A stretch of DNA of 64,000 nt, taken from assembly GCF_902804485.1 (NCBI RefSeq), contig NZ_CADCST010000071.1, positions 62,001-126,000 of the forward strand, read 5' to 3'. The notes under the pieces were generated by a model. It was not told the DNA's origin. It ran no database searches and saw nothing but the letters and a program-made list of their open reading frames with translations. Positions within the stretch are counted from its first letter, which is position 1; every line of letters starts with the position of its first letter. This DNA is from Flavobacterium collinsii. GTDB lineage: Bacteria > Bacteroidota > Bacteroidia > Flavobacteriales > Flavobacteriaceae. Position numbers and translations under genes: made by a program. Positions 31,892-41,114 of this stretch are shown in pieces.

Positions 31892-34738
31892 ATGAAAAGA
31901 AACCTACTTATTCTGATGCTTTTACTGCTCAACATTCCCCTATGGGCACAACAAGTTCAGATTACAGAGTCTTCAGGCTGGCTCGAGTCAGCATTTGTTA
32001 AATGGCAGCCAGTAAGCAATGCTCAAACCTACAACGTTTACTACTCCGGCAACGGCATCACAGACCAAAAAATCGACGATCAGCTGATTAGAAGTTACGG
32101 AAGTTATTTCCGCGCAGACGTTCCGGGACTTAAAGCGGGATCGTATACCCTTAAAGTAAAACCGATTATTTCAGGTACAGAGGGAACAGGATCAACAACT
32201 AGTACTTTAACCGTTTCTGCTCACGATCGTAATGGATTTGCTTTTGAAGGCGGGCGTGTTCCCGGAGGTTACAAAGCAGACGGAACTCCAAAAGACAATG
32301 CCGTTATTCTTTACATCACACAAAATACCAAAAATACCATTTCGATGAACATCACGGGTGCCAGTGCAAATCCTTGTGTTGGTCTGCAAAACATACTGTA
32401 TGCCATCAAAAAAGGAAAAGACACACGTCCGTTTATCATTCGTTTAATTGGAAATATTACCGACATGTCTGTGATGGAAGGCGGAGATGTTGTAATCGAA
32501 AATGCCAACAATGCCGCAAGTTATGTAACGATTGAAGGAATAGGAAATGATGCTGTTGCCAATGGCTGGGGTGTACGTCTTAAATCTGCATCCAACATAG
32601 AGGTAAGCAATCTGGGTTTTATGAACTGTAACAGTACCGCGGGTGACAATGTTGGCATGCAGCAAGACAATGATCACGTTTGGGTACACAACTGCGATTT
32701 ATTTTATGGAAATGCAGGAAGCGATGCCGACCAAATAAAAGGAGACGGAGCACTCGACAATAAAACATCAACTTACATTACTCTGTCTTACAATCACTTT
32801 TGGGACAACGGAAAAGCAAGTCTTTTAGGTTTAAGCGAAGGGACGACAAGCGGATTGTATATCACCTACCATCACAATTGGTTCGATCACTCTGATTCGC
32901 GCCATCCTCGTGTGCGCTACTATTCCGCTCACATTTACAACAATTATTTTGATGGTGTAGCCAAATACGGTTCGGGGTCCACCTTAGGCTCTTCCTTATT
33001 TGTGGAAGGAAATTACTTCCGCAACAGTAAACATCCCATGCTGACTTCTTTACAGGGGACTGATATCTGGGACGAAGCCAATCAGGTAAACAATGCCGGA
33101 ACTATGGGAACTTTCTCAGGGGAAGCCGGAGGATCTATAAAAGCTTTCAACAACACTTTTGACGCTTCAAACGGAACAAATAATATGCGTTTTGTGGCTT
33201 ACAACGATCCTAATCCGTTATACAATATTGCCGGAAAAATAAGTTCAACAACAGACTTTGATGCTTATCTTGCGACTACAAGAGGCGAAACGGTAAGCAC
33301 CTCTGTTAAATCAAAATCGGGAGCTAATACCTACAACAACTTTGATACCGATGCTGCCTTATATATCAAAAATCTAACCATAGAACAGCCGGCAACAGCC
33401 AAAACAAAGGTCACCCAATACGCAGGACGTGTTTCGGGAGGTGATTTAAAATGGACCTTTGATAATAGTGTAGACGATACCTCTTCTCTTGTAATCACAG
33501 CACTTAAATCGGCACTTACCAATTATACAGGAGCTTTGGTTGCTATTCAGGGAGAAGGCAATCCACCTACAAGTTCTCAGACACTAACCTCAACAGCCAA
33601 TAACAACCAAACTGTTGTCAGCGGAACTGCAATTGCCTCTATCGTATTTACCTGGGGCGGAAATGCTACAGATGCCACTGTGACCGGACTACCTGCATCA
33701 GGAATTAGTTTTGTGAAAAATGCTGCAGCTAAAATCATTACTATTTCAGGAACTCCAACCGCTACCGTTTCTTACTCTATAGCCACAACCGGTACCGGAA
33801 CTCCTGCTACAGGTTCAGGAACTATCACCCTTTCGGCAGCAGGAACACAAACCTTAACCTCAACAAATAATAACAACCAAACTGTTGCCATCGGAACAGC
33901 CATTGATGCAATTGTTTTCACTTGGGGAGGAAATGCTACTGACGCAACGGCTACAGGACTGCCAGCTTCGGGAATTAGTTTTGTAAAAAATACTACTGCC
34001 AAAACCATCACTATTTCAGGAACTCCAACCGCTACTGTTTCTTATTCGGTTGCTACAACCGGAACCGGAACACCAGCAACAGGTTCAGGAACGCTTACGG
34101 TTACTACCGGAACGCCAGCCGGTGACGAGATTCACAACTTTACTGCATCAGGAAAAACAAGTTCATTTTACACCATTACAGGAAATATGAATTCAACTAA
34201 CGGATCTGTAACTTATGCCGGATTAACGCTAACGGCACGTTTAAAAATGGAGTCAAGCACTACAATTACGTATACGACCACAGACCCTTCTACTTTAACT
34301 TTGGTTTTTGATTCTAACTTTACCGGAACTGTTAAAGTAAATAATGTTTCCTATACTGCATCGGCCGGAATTGTATCCGCAACTATCCCTGCAGGTTCCA
34401 ATACCATTACAAAAGGATCTGTTGCCAATCTGTTCTACATCAATACGGAGTACAACAGCGGAGCTACGTTACGAATGGCACAAGCAGCTAACACGGCCTC
34501 TGAACCAAAAGCTTCCAAGGTGATTTTATACCCCAATCCGGTTGCTGATGTATTATATTTCTCAGAATCCAATCAGGTCGTAGAGAAAGTGTTCCTTTAT
34601 AATATGTCAGGCAATCTGGTTAAAACCTCCGGAAAAGAAACTAAAAGTATGGATCTGAGTACTCTCATATCTGGAACTTACCTGCTAAAAGTCGTTACCA
34701 CTGACGGTTCCTTTACGCAAACTGTTCTTAAAAAATAA
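31892..34738 (+). CDS. T9SS-exported pectate lyase, polysaccharide lyase family 1 type (948 aa)
   Basis: Predicted surface or secreted enzyme that cleaves polygalacturonate by beta-elimination. Order: signal peptide (1-19), a fibronectin-type-III-like domain (about 22-108), a PL1 parallel beta-helix (about 115-450) with the calcium-site Asp-Ala-Asp-Gln-Ile-Lys-Gly-Asp and catalytic Ser-Arg-His-Pro-Arg-Val-Arg near residue 334, two tandem 90-residue Gly/Thr-rich Ig-like repeats (about 563-742), a beta-rich domain with possible carbohydrate-binding role (about 745-865), and a C-terminal type A T9SS sorting domain (Leu-Tyr-Pro-Asn-Pro-Val ... Gly-Thr-Tyr-Leu-Leu-Lys-Val). No SusCD pair is adjacent, so it is not in a visible polysaccharide-use locus. 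Regulation is probably by the operator at 31823. Confidence 0.93.
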   Translation: MKRNLLILMLLLLNIPLWAQQVQITESSGWLESAFVKWQPVSNAQTYNVYYSGNGITDQKIDDQLIRSYGSYFRADVPGLKAGSYTLKVKPIISGTEGTGSTTSTLTVSAHDRNGFAFEGGRVPGGYKADGTPKDNAVILYITQNTKNTISMNITGASANPCVGLQNILYAIKKGKDTRPFIIRLIGNITDMSVMEGGDVVIENANNAASYVTIEGIGNDAVANGWGVRLKSASNIEVSNLGFMNCNSTAGDNVGMQQDNDHVWVHNCDLFYGNAGSDADQIKGDGALDNKTSTYITLSYNHFWDNGKASLLGLSEGTTSGLYITYHHNWFDHSDSRHPRVRYYSAHIYNNYFDGVAKYGSGSTLGSSLFVEGNYFRNSKHPMLTSLQGTDIWDEANQVNNAGTMGTFSGEAGGSIKAFNNTFDASNGTNNMRFVAYNDPNPLYNIAGKISSTTDFDAYLATTRGETVSTSVKSKSGANTYNNFDTDAALYIKNLTIEQPATAKTKVTQYAGRVSGGDLKWTFDNSVDDTSSLVITALKSALTNYTGALVAIQGEGNPPTSSQTLTSTANNNQTVVSGTAIASIVFTWGGNATDATVTGLPASGISFVKNAAAKIITISGTPTATVSYSIATTGTGTPATGSGTITLSAAGTQTLTSTNNNNQTVAIGTAIDAIVFTWGGNATDATATGLPASGISFVKNTTAKTITISGTPTATVSYSVATTGTGTPATGSGTLTVTTGTPAGDEIHNFTASGKTSSFYTITGNMNSTNGSVTYAGLTLTARLKMESSTTITYTTTDPSTLTLVFDSNFTGTVKVNNVSYTASAGIVSATIPAGSNTITKGSVANLFYINTEYNSGATLRMAQAANTASEPKASKVILYPNPVADVLYFSESNQVVEKVFLYNMSGNLVKTSGKETKSMDLSTLISGTYLLKVVTTDGSFTQTVLKK
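33601..34110 (+). repeat. Tandem 270-base repeat inside the pectate lyase gene
   Basis: Two copies with a period of 270 bases (90 residues), the second starting near 33871. Long stretches are nearly identical at DNA level, for example AACAACCAAACTGTTG in both, indicating recent duplication or homogenisation of an Ig-like module. Confidence 0.85.
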
Positions 34739-34760
34739 CCCAAAAAACCATTCTAAAAAC

Positions 34761-34786
34761 AAAAGGCTTCCAATTGGAAGCCTTTT
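34761..34786. terminator. Bidirectional terminator between pectate lyase and ALDH genes
   Basis: AAAAGGCTTCC pairs with GGAAGCCTTTT around a tiny loop; the A and T ends serve both converging genes. Confidence 0.85.
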
Positions 34787-34815
34787 ACATTTTATCATTT
34801 TATAGGAAACAACTA

Positions 34816-36369
34816 TTACAAATCAAATTTAATTCCCTGTGCCAATGGCAAACTTGTTGTGTAATTGATTGTATTGGTCTGACGGCGCATGTAAATTTTC
34901 CAGGCATCAGATCCTGATTCACGACCGCCTCCGGTTTCTTTTTCTCCACCAAAAGCACCTCCAATTTCAGCACCTGAAGTTCCAATGTTTACATTTGCAA
35001 TTCCGCAATCAGAACCCACTACAGATAAAAATCTTTCGGCTTCACGAAGATTATTGGTCATAATAGCAGATGATAATCCTTGCGCAACTCCATTTTGAAA
35101 ATCGATAGCGTTATCCACTTCTCCTGAATATTTAATCAGATACAAGACCGGAGCAAATGTTTCGTGCTGTACAATTTCAAATGAATTTTGTGCTTCTGCA
35201 ATTGCAGGTTTTACATAACAGCCACTTTCATAACCTTCACCTGAGAGCACTCCGCCTTCTACCAGAATTTTTCCTCCCTCGGCAACTACTTTATTTAAAG
35301 CTTTTGCATACTGCTCCACCGCGTGTGTATCAATAAGCGGCCCCACATGATTGTTTTCATCCAATGGGTTCCCAATTCTTAATTGTTTATAAGCCGCAAC
35401 CAAAGCATCTTTTACTTTATCATAAATACTTTCGTGAATAATTAGTCGGCGTGTTGAAGTACAACGTTGTCCTGCTGTACCAACAGCACCAAAAACAGCA
35501 CCGATAACCGTCATTTTAATATCGGCATCCGGAGTCACAATAATAGCATTGTTTCCTCCTAACTCTAACAACGATTTCCCTAAACGTCCTGCAACCGCCT
35601 GTGCTACAATTTTCCCCATTCGGGTTGAACCTGTAGCCGAAACTAACGGGATTCTGGTATCCGCTGTCATTAATTCCCCTATTTTATAATCACCATTGAT
35701 CAAACAAGAGATCCCTTCCGGTAAATTATTTTCTTTGATCACCTGAGCAATAATATTCTGACAGGCAATTCCACAAAGAGGTGTTTTTTCAGAAGGCTTC
35801 CACACACAAACATCTCCTGAAATCCATGCCAAAGCGGTATTCCATGACCAAACCGCTACAGGGAAATTAAATGCCGAGATAATCCCAACTACTCCTAACG
35901 AATGGTATTGCTCGTACATACGGTGTCCTGGTCTTTCAGAATGCATTGTCAAACCGTGAAGCTGACGCGATAAACCAACAGCAAAATCACAGATGTCTAT
36001 CATTTCCTGTACTTCTCCATAACCTTCCTGTAATGATTTCCCCATTTCGTAAGAAACCAATTTACCAAGTGCCTCTTTATTTTCACGTAGCTTTTGTCCA
36101 AACTGACGTACAATTTCTCCACGTTGCGGTGCCGGAATTAAACGAAAAGTTTTAAACGCTGCTGTAGCCGCCTGCATTACTTTTTCATAATCCTGAGGCG
36201 TTGACATTTTTACCGATCCTATTAGTTTTCCATCAACCGGCGAAAAGCTATCTAAAACTTCTCCGGAAGAAAAGTTTTGTAAACCTGTCGATGTCCCTTC
36301 GTTGATCGCTTTGATGCCCAATTTTTCCAGAGCCTCATTCATTCCAAACTGTGATGCTATTGTTGTCAT
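34816..36369 (-). CDS. Aldehyde dehydrogenase, ALDH7 (alpha-aminoadipic semialdehyde dehydrogenase) type (517 aa)
   Basis: NAD(P)-dependent aldehyde dehydrogenase. Catalytic Cys303 lies in Gly-Gln-Arg-Cys-Thr-Ser-Thr-Arg-Arg and the general base Glu269 in Leu-Leu-Glu-Leu-Gly-Gly-Asn-Asn; the cofactor-binding Phe-Asn-Phe-Pro-Val-Ala-Val-Trp-Ser-Trp-Asn block is near 168-178. The Gly-Thr-Ala-Gly-Gln-Arg-Cys-Thr context, the Gly-Ala-Glu-Ile-Gly-Gly-Ala-Phe-Gly-Gly-Glu-Lys-Glu-Thr-Gly-Gly-Gly segment and the length match ALDH7A1/AmaB proteins, which oxidise 2-aminoadipate semialdehyde in lysine breakdown. Lysine use here is inferred from family. Single gene on its strand, ATG at 36369. Confidence 0.87.
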   Translation of the reverse strand: MTTIASQFGMNEALEKLGIKAINEGTSTGLQNFSSGEVLDSFSPVDGKLIGSVKMSTPQDYEKVMQAATAAFKTFRLIPAPQRGEIVRQFGQKLRENKEALGKLVSYEMGKSLQEGYGEVQEMIDICDFAVGLSRQLHGLTMHSERPGHRMYEQYHSLGVVGIISAFNFPVAVWSWNTALAWISGDVCVWKPSEKTPLCGIACQNIIAQVIKENNLPEGISCLINGDYKIGELMTADTRIPLVSATGSTRMGKIVAQAVAGRLGKSLLELGGNNAIIVTPDADIKMTVIGAVFGAVGTAGQRCTSTRRLIIHESIYDKVKDALVAAYKQLRIGNPLDENNHVGPLIDTHAVEQYAKALNKVVAEGGKILVEGGVLSGEGYESGCYVKPAIAEAQNSFEIVQHETFAPVLYLIKYSGEVDNAIDFQNGVAQGLSSAIMTNNLREAERFLSVVGSDCGIANVNIGTSGAEIGGAFGGEKETGGGRESGSDAWKIYMRRQTNTINYTTSLPLAQGIKFDL

Positions 36370-36550
36370 TGTAACTTTTTTTGTTAAAATTGTTATATTT
36401 TTATGTAAAGATATTATTTCAAGCCGAAATTTAATCGAACTGAGTTGTTAAAATCAGGTAAATTTAGGTTTAATTAAAATGAATTACAGCGCGATAGCGT
36501 GATTTATTCGTCTTAATTGATGAAATTTGCGGTAATAAAAGTACTCAAAT

Positions 36551-37510
36551 ATGTCCATTTTCAGTCGATTTTTAGTTTGTTTCGTCCTAATTTCAGTTCA
36601 TGCTTTTTCTCAAAAAGAGCAAAAAAAACCCTTTCAGGTCGTTCCTTTAGGGATAAAAGGAGGAATAGACGAGAAGAATCTTTCAGCCTATTTGGTTGCT
36701 CCTACACATACGCATGATTTTATCTGTTTAGATGCCGGAACGGTAAATGCGGGAATTGAAAAGGCAATTGAGAATAAAGTTTTTAAAGTTTCGACCAGCG
36801 AAGTTTTACGAAAATATATTAAAGGTTATTTTATATCGCATGCGCATTTAGATCATGTTTCGGGTTTAATAATAAATTCTCCTGCGGATTCTTCTAAGAC
36901 AGTTTATGCCACTGAAAAATGCATGGAAATGATGGAAAACCATTATTTCAACGATCAGACCTGGGCCAATTTTGGAGATAAAGGTCCCGGAACTCCGTTA
37001 AAAAAATATCATTTTCAGACTTTAAATATCGGAGAAGAAATTTCGATTACCAATACAACGATGACGGTAAAAGCATTTCCGTTAAGTCATGTGAATCCGT
37101 TTGAAAGCACTGCTTTCTTGATTAAAAGTGGCGAATCGTACTTGCTTTACCTCGGCGATACCGGACCAGATGCAGTAGAAAAAAGCGACAAGTTAAAGTC
37201 GCTCTGGACCGCAATTGCACCTTTGGTTAAGAGCAAACAACTGAAAGGTATTTTTATTGAAGTTTCCTTCCCCAATGAACAACCGGATCAGTTTTTATTT
37301 GGACATCTGACGCCAAACTATCTGATGAAAGAACTTCACACCTTAGCGGATTTATCGGGAAAAGATGCTTTGAAAGGCTTCAGTATTATCGTTACACACC
37401 TAAAACCACCCACTAAAAATATTGTAAAACTGAAAGAACAGCTGCAAAAGCAAAATGATTTGGGACTAAAGCTTATTTATCCTGAGCAAGGGAAACGTTT
37501 TGAGTTGTAA
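36551..37510 (+). CDS. Class II cyclic-nucleotide phosphodiesterase, exported (319 aa)
   Basis: A metallo-beta-lactamase-fold enzyme of the CpdP/yeast PDE1 class that hydrolyses cAMP or cGMP. The zinc motif His-Ala-His-Leu-Asp-His-Val-Ser-Gly (His97, His99, Asp101, His102) and a later Gly-Asp-Thr-Gly-Pro-Asp-Ala are intact. A signal peptide (1-20, ending Ala-Phe-Ser-Gln) predicts a periplasmic location, as for Aliivibrio fischeri CpdP, so the likely role is using or destroying external cyclic nucleotides rather than internal signalling. Monocistronic, converging with the dioxygenase gene. Confidence 0.85.
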   Translation: MSIFSRFLVCFVLISVHAFSQKEQKKPFQVVPLGIKGGIDEKNLSAYLVAPTHTHDFICLDAGTVNAGIEKAIENKVFKVSTSEVLRKYIKGYFISHAHLDHVSGLIINSPADSSKTVYATEKCMEMMENHYFNDQTWANFGDKGPGTPLKKYHFQTLNIGEEISITNTTMTVKAFPLSHVNPFESTAFLIKSGESYLLYLGDTGPDAVEKSDKLKSLWTAIAPLVKSKQLKGIFIEVSFPNEQPDQFLFGHLTPNYLMKELHTLADLSGKDALKGFSIIVTHLKPPTKNIVKLKEQLQKQNDLGLKLIYPEQGKRFEL

Positions 37511-37521
37511 CATTTAAATTT

Positions 37522-37553
37522 AAACCCGACAGTTTTAAAAACATGTCGGGTTT
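37522..37553. terminator. Bidirectional terminator
   Basis: AAACCCGACA pairs with TGTCGGGTTT between converging genes. The same stem sequence occurs at 41800-41829. Confidence 0.85.
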
Positions 37554-37566
37554 GCTGATTATATCC

Positions 37567-38106
37567 TTATTTCTTGGCCACAAATCTGGGATCCGATTCC
37601 ATTACGGTTCCACAGTTATTGCAGGTTCTTAATGCTAACGAATTGTAAAAATGCTCGAAATGCGGCAGAAAATCTTTTTCTATATTATGCAATTCAAAAA
37701 ACACTTCGTATAGTTTATGATTGCAATTATCACAGTGCCAAAGCAATCCGTCAGTATAACCTAACCCTGCACGTTTGCGTTCGATTACCAATCCTATTGA
37801 ACCTTCGGAACGAACTGGCGAATGAGGAATTTTGGCCGGATGAAGGTACATATCTCCTGCATGTAATTCCATTTCCTTTCGCTCTCCATCTTCCTGAATG
37901 ATGACTTTTATACTTCCCTCAAGCTGATAAAAAAGTTCCTCGGTTTCGTTGTAATGGTAATCTTTTCGGGCATTTGGCCCCGCAACTATCATCACTATAT
38001 AATCACCAGAATCAATGTAGAGGTTTTTATTTCCAACAGGCGGTTTTAGTAAATGACGGTTTTCATCGATCCACTTCGTCAAATTGAAAGGTTTTGCTAT
38101 TCCCAT
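37567..38106 (-). CDS. 3-hydroxyanthranilate 3,4-dioxygenase (179 aa)
   Basis: Cupin-fold non-haem iron dioxygenase of the kynurenine pathway (HAO/NbaC family) that opens 3-hydroxyanthranilate on the way to quinolinate and NAD, or to full tryptophan breakdown. Likely iron ligands are His51 and Glu57 in His-Tyr-Asn-Glu-Thr-Glu-Glu-Leu-Phe and His95 in Ile-Pro-His-Ser-Pro-Val-Arg. The C-terminus carries the rubredoxin-like second metal site of bacterial enzymes, Cys-Asp-Asn-Cys (125, 128) and Cys-Asn-Asn-Cys (162, 165). No other kynurenine-pathway gene lies beside it in the window. Confidence 0.93.
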   Translation of the reverse strand: MGIAKPFNLTKWIDENRHLLKPPVGNKNLYIDSGDYIVMIVAGPNARKDYHYNETEELFYQLEGSIKVIIQEDGERKEMELHAGDMYLHPAKIPHSPVRSEGSIGLVIERKRAGLGYTDGLLWHCDNCNHKLYEVFFELHNIEKDFLPHFEHFYNSLALRTCNNCGTVMESDPRFVAKK

Positions 38107-38155
38107 TTTTTAAAGGTAGTAAGTTTCTAAGGAGCTAAGTTAAGGAAAAGTTTTT

Positions 38156-38219
38156 AGTCACAGTTCTCAGTCTCAGTTTACAGTTTACAGTTTACAGTGA
38201 TCAACTGAGAACTGTGACT
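38156..38219. repeat. 16-base perfect inverted repeat with CAGTTTA tandem words
   Basis: AGTCACAGTTCTCAGT (38156-38171) is the exact reverse complement of 38204-38219. Between them CAGTTTA is repeated in tandem, and after them CTGAAAA words repeat. It lies between two genes on the minus strand. Similar CAGTTTACAGTTTACA words occur between sufC and sufD (62550-62570). Confidence 0.6.
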
Positions 38220-38238
38220 GAAAACTGAAAACTGAGAC

Positions 38239-39336
38239 TTACTTCACCTCTTTAATCAAATAGATATAAACCGGAAAATGATCACTAAATCCAACTTCGG
38301 TTAGACTATGCCGTAACGGATACCCTTTATACTGTCCTGAACTCTGAATCAGAAAAGGCTTATTGAAAATCCCCGCTTTCCAAAAGTTAAAGGTTGAAAA
38401 ATCTGATTCTATAAGCGACTTTGTTATGATAATATGATCGAAGATATCCCAGGAATCCCGAAATGCAATCGTCCCCAAACCTTTCTCAATCATTGTCGCA
38501 AACGGATTAAAAACACCAAACTCCTCCACTTCAGATTTCTTTGCCTTCGCGCCCAAGTTTGTTTTTACACTTTTATTAAAGGGACCATCATTCAAATCGC
38601 CCATCGTGATCACTTTAGCATTGGGGTTTATTCGTTGTAGCGAATCTATGATTCTTCTGTTTAAAGTGCCTGCAGCTTCCCGAAAAATACTGCTTGCCTT
38701 CTCACCTCCTGATCTGGACGGCCAGTGATTGACAACAATATGAAGTTCTTCTCCCTCCAGGAATCCCGAAATTAAAAGCTGATCTCTGGTAAAAACCCGA
38801 TTTTTGTCAGCAATTTTGATTTCAATATCATCTTCCTTCTGTATTTCCTCTTCTTTAAGCGAAACTTTATTTTGATAGATATGCAATGGAATGTTAGAGT
38901 ACGAGGTAGGTTTAAAATATTTCCTTTGATACAACAATGCCACATCAATCCCTCGTTTGTCCGGTGAATCAAAATGAATTATTCCATAATCAAAAGGGAG
39001 CAACTTAGGCTGTTTAATCAAATCTTCCAGAACAGCACGGTTTTCAATTTCAGCGCCTCCAATTAATACTGGAGCGTTAGAGTTATCAGGCCTTCCGATT
39101 TCAGACAAAACCCTGGAGAGGTTTTTTAATTTCTGTTCGTATTTCTCTATTGTCCAATGCTGTGCTCCATTGGGCGTCCACTCATCATCGTTGGTATTAA
39201 CATCATCAATAGTGTCAAAAAGATTTTCGAAGTTGTAAAAGGCAACCGTATGAATACAATACTTTTTGGGCTGTGCCTGCAAAATTTCCAGAAACAGAAA
39301 AGCAATACAACAGAATTGAAAAGTAATTACCCTCAT
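38239..39336 (-). CDS. Exported endonuclease/exonuclease/phosphatase-family protein (365 aa)
   Basis: Signal peptide of about 21 residues (to Leu-Gln-Ala-Gln), then the EEP fold: Phe-Tyr-Asn-Phe-Glu-Asn-Leu-Phe-Asp at the metal site, Gly-Gly-Ala-Glu-Ile-Glu-Asn-Arg, Val-Val-Asn-His-Trp-Pro-Ser-Arg-Ser-Gly-Gly, Met-Gly-Asp-Leu-Asn-Asp-Gly-Pro and a late Ser-Asp-His-Phe-Pro, all expected DNase I-like catalytic segments. The set with Asn-His-Trp-Pro-Ser and Gly-Asp-Leu-Asn-Asp-Gly is common in Bacteroidota exported proteins; the substrate (extracellular DNA, phospholipid or phosphosugar) cannot be chosen by sequence alone. The ATG at 39336 opens directly onto the signal peptide. Confidence 0.85.
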   Translation of the reverse strand: MRVITFQFCCIAFLFLEILQAQPKKYCIHTVAFYNFENLFDTIDDVNTNDDEWTPNGAQHWTIEKYEQKLKNLSRVLSEIGRPDNSNAPVLIGGAEIENRAVLEDLIKQPKLLPFDYGIIHFDSPDKRGIDVALLYQRKYFKPTSYSNIPLHIYQNKVSLKEEEIQKEDDIEIKIADKNRVFTRDQLLISGFLEGEELHIVVNHWPSRSGGEKASSIFREAAGTLNRRIIDSLQRINPNAKVITMGDLNDGPFNKSVKTNLGAKAKKSEVEEFGVFNPFATMIEKGLGTIAFRDSWDIFDHIIITKSLIESDFSTFNFWKAGIFNKPFLIQSSGQYKGYPLRHSLTEVGFSDHFPVYIYLIKEVK

Positions 39337-39419
39337 AAACTTAACTCTTTAAACGGCTCAATTTAAACAATTAAAACCAATTGTAAGAATTTTCTAATTA
39401 TTTTATACTGTAAAATCTT

Positions 39420-39427
39420 TATATTTG
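39420..39427 (+). promoter_or_regulatory. -7 box (TATATTTG) before the LD-carboxypeptidase gene
   Basis: TATATTTG followed by C matches TAnnTTTG, 33 bases before the ATG at 39460. No good -33 element is seen. Confidence 0.45.
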
Positions 39428-39459
39428 CTTTATCTTACGAATGAAACAGCAGAAAAAAC

Positions 39460-40464
39460 ATGAAAGCAAGCCCTTATCAATACTTCAGAAACTACTTTTC
39501 TTTTTATAAATTCGTATTTCTTATTTTTACTTTACAATCCTTCAACTGTCAATCACAACAAAACATGATAACACCACCTTATTTACAAAAAGGAGATACT
39601 GTAGCCATTTTAGCAACAGCCAGAAAAAACATAGACGATAATTTAAAACCCACTATAGATTTATTGCACAGTTGGGGACTTGAGGCTGTTGTTGGAAGTA
39701 CAATTGGTTTGGATTTTAATCAACTGGCGGGTACAGACGAGCAGCGTGCTGCCGATTTTCAAAAGCAGTTAGACAATCCAAACATTAAAGCAATCTGGTG
39801 CGTTCGTGGAGGTTATGGAACTGTAAGAATGATCGACTTACTCGATTTTACAAAATTCAAACAACATCCGAAATGGATTGTTGGTTTTAGTGATGTTACG
39901 GTTTTACACAATCATTTGAATACTATGGGTTATAAGTCCATTCACGGTATAATGCCTGTAACAGTGCCACGTGCAACTCCTGCAGCGATTAGTTCAATGA
40001 AATCTGCTTTATTTGGTGAGCCAATTTCTTATGCAATTGGTCCGGATAAGATGAACCGATTTGGAACTGCAACCGGTGAATTAGTAGGCGGAAATTTATC
40101 TATTTTATACAGCTTATTGGGTTCTCCCTCGGCAATCGACTGTAAGGATAAAATTTTATTCATCGAAGATTTAGATGAATACCTATATCATATCGATCGT
40201 ATGATGATGAATTTAAGACGCAACGGGTGTATCGAAAACCTCAAAGGAATTGTTGTTGGAGGCATGACCAAAATGAAGGATAACGAAGTTCCATGGGGGA
40301 AAAATGCGGTAGAAATTGTAGATGATGTTACCAAAAAATACAATATCCCGGTGATTTTTAATTTTCCAGCCGGGCACATTCAGGACAACAGGGCTTTAAT
40401 TATGGGAAGTACTGTTACTATTGACGTAAATGTATCGGGAAGTACTGTTACTTTTCAAAAATAA
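39460..40464 (+). CDS. LD-carboxypeptidase, peptidase family S66 (334 aa)
   Basis: Murein tetrapeptide carboxypeptidase type that trims D-Ala from the L-Lys/meso-DAP peptide during wall recycling. Conserved segments are Leu-Gln-Lys-Gly-Asp-Thr-Val-Ala-Ile at the start of the domain, Trp-Cys-Val-Arg-Gly-Gly-Tyr-Gly-Thr-Val-Arg, Val-Gly-Phe-Ser-Asp-Val-Thr (containing the likely nucleophile Ser), Ile-Glu-Asp-Leu-Asp-Glu (Glu of the Ser-His-Glu triad) and the C-terminal Phe-Pro-Ala-Gly-His. A 30-residue N-terminal hydrophobic stretch ends in Asn-Cys, a possible lipobox at Cys30, so the protein may be exported, unlike cytoplasmic E. coli LdcA. Confidence 0.88.
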   Translation: MKASPYQYFRNYFSFYKFVFLIFTLQSFNCQSQQNMITPPYLQKGDTVAILATARKNIDDNLKPTIDLLHSWGLEAVVGSTIGLDFNQLAGTDEQRAADFQKQLDNPNIKAIWCVRGGYGTVRMIDLLDFTKFKQHPKWIVGFSDVTVLHNHLNTMGYKSIHGIMPVTVPRATPAAISSMKSALFGEPISYAIGPDKMNRFGTATGELVGGNLSILYSLLGSPSAIDCKDKILFIEDLDEYLYHIDRMMMNLRRNGCIENLKGIVVGGMTKMKDNEVPWGKNAVEIVDDVTKKYNIPVIFNFPAGHIQDNRALIMGSTVTIDVNVSGSTVTFQK

Positions 40465-40523
40465 TAGCACCTCAGAATTTCTTTTCCCTAAAGATTTTTA
40501 AATACCACATATCATATTCTCGC

Positions 40524-40575
40524 AAAGACGCGAAATAGCAAAGTTTTACTCAATTCTTTGCTATTTCGCGTCTTT
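40524..40575. repeat. Perfect 20-base hairpin repeat (CAAAG family)
   Basis: Arms 40524-40543 and 40556-40575 are exact reverse complements with a 12-base loop starting TTTTA. The arm ends with GCAAAG beside the loop, exactly as in the hairpin at 63963-64000 (GCAAAG-TTTTA). It may terminate the carboxypeptidase message. Confidence 0.75.
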
Positions 40576-40635
40576 TCTTGCAGATTACCCTTTACAGCAT
40601 AAAAAGATCATAACTCATAATTTCTTAATAAAAAA

Positions 40636-40995
40636 ATGGCCGAACATAATGAACTTGGAAAAGAAGGAGAAGACCGCGCTGTCGAATATCTGGAGCAAAA
40701 CGGATACAAAATTCTCGATAGAAACTGGACTTTTCAAAAAGCCGAAATTGATATTATTGCCGAAAAAGAATCCATTTTGGCAGTCATTGAAGTGAAGACA
40801 AGATCAAGTCTGGATTTTGGTTTACCACAGGATTTTGTGAAACCAAAAAAAATTCAGCTACTGGTAAAAGCAGTAAATGCCTACATAAACGATAGGGAAA
40901 TAGATTTTACTATACGTTTTGACATCATTGCCATACACAAAAACAAGGAAACATTTGCAATTGAACACATTACAGACGCTTTTTACCATTTTTAA
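40636..40995 (+). CDS. YraN/UPF0102 family nuclease-fold protein (119 aa)
   Basis: Small protein with a PD-(D/E)XK-like restriction-endonuclease core: a Gly-Lys-Glu-Gly-Glu-Asp-Arg-Ala helix, then Glu-Ile-Asp-Ile-Ile (Asp39) and Val-Ile-Glu-Val-Lys-Thr-Arg (Glu52, Lys54), which together make the expected metal-binding triad. The family is widespread and predicted, but not firmly proven, to be a DNA nuclease or repair factor. The start Met-Ala-Glu-His-Asn-Glu-Leu-Gly fits. Length is normal; no neighbour explains its job. Confidence 0.9.
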   Translation: MAEHNELGKEGEDRAVEYLEQNGYKILDRNWTFQKAEIDIIAEKESILAVIEVKTRSSLDFGLPQDFVKPKKIQLLVKAVNAYINDREIDFTIRFDIIAIHKNKETFAIEHITDAFYHF

Positions 40996-41114
40996 CATAA
41001 TTTTACAATGTTATATTTGTAACAAATTGTTCTTTTATTTATATTCGCAAAGTTTTATAACACTACAATTAACTACACCAACCCAATTAAGTTACAAAAA
41101 AAAAGAAAAAAACT

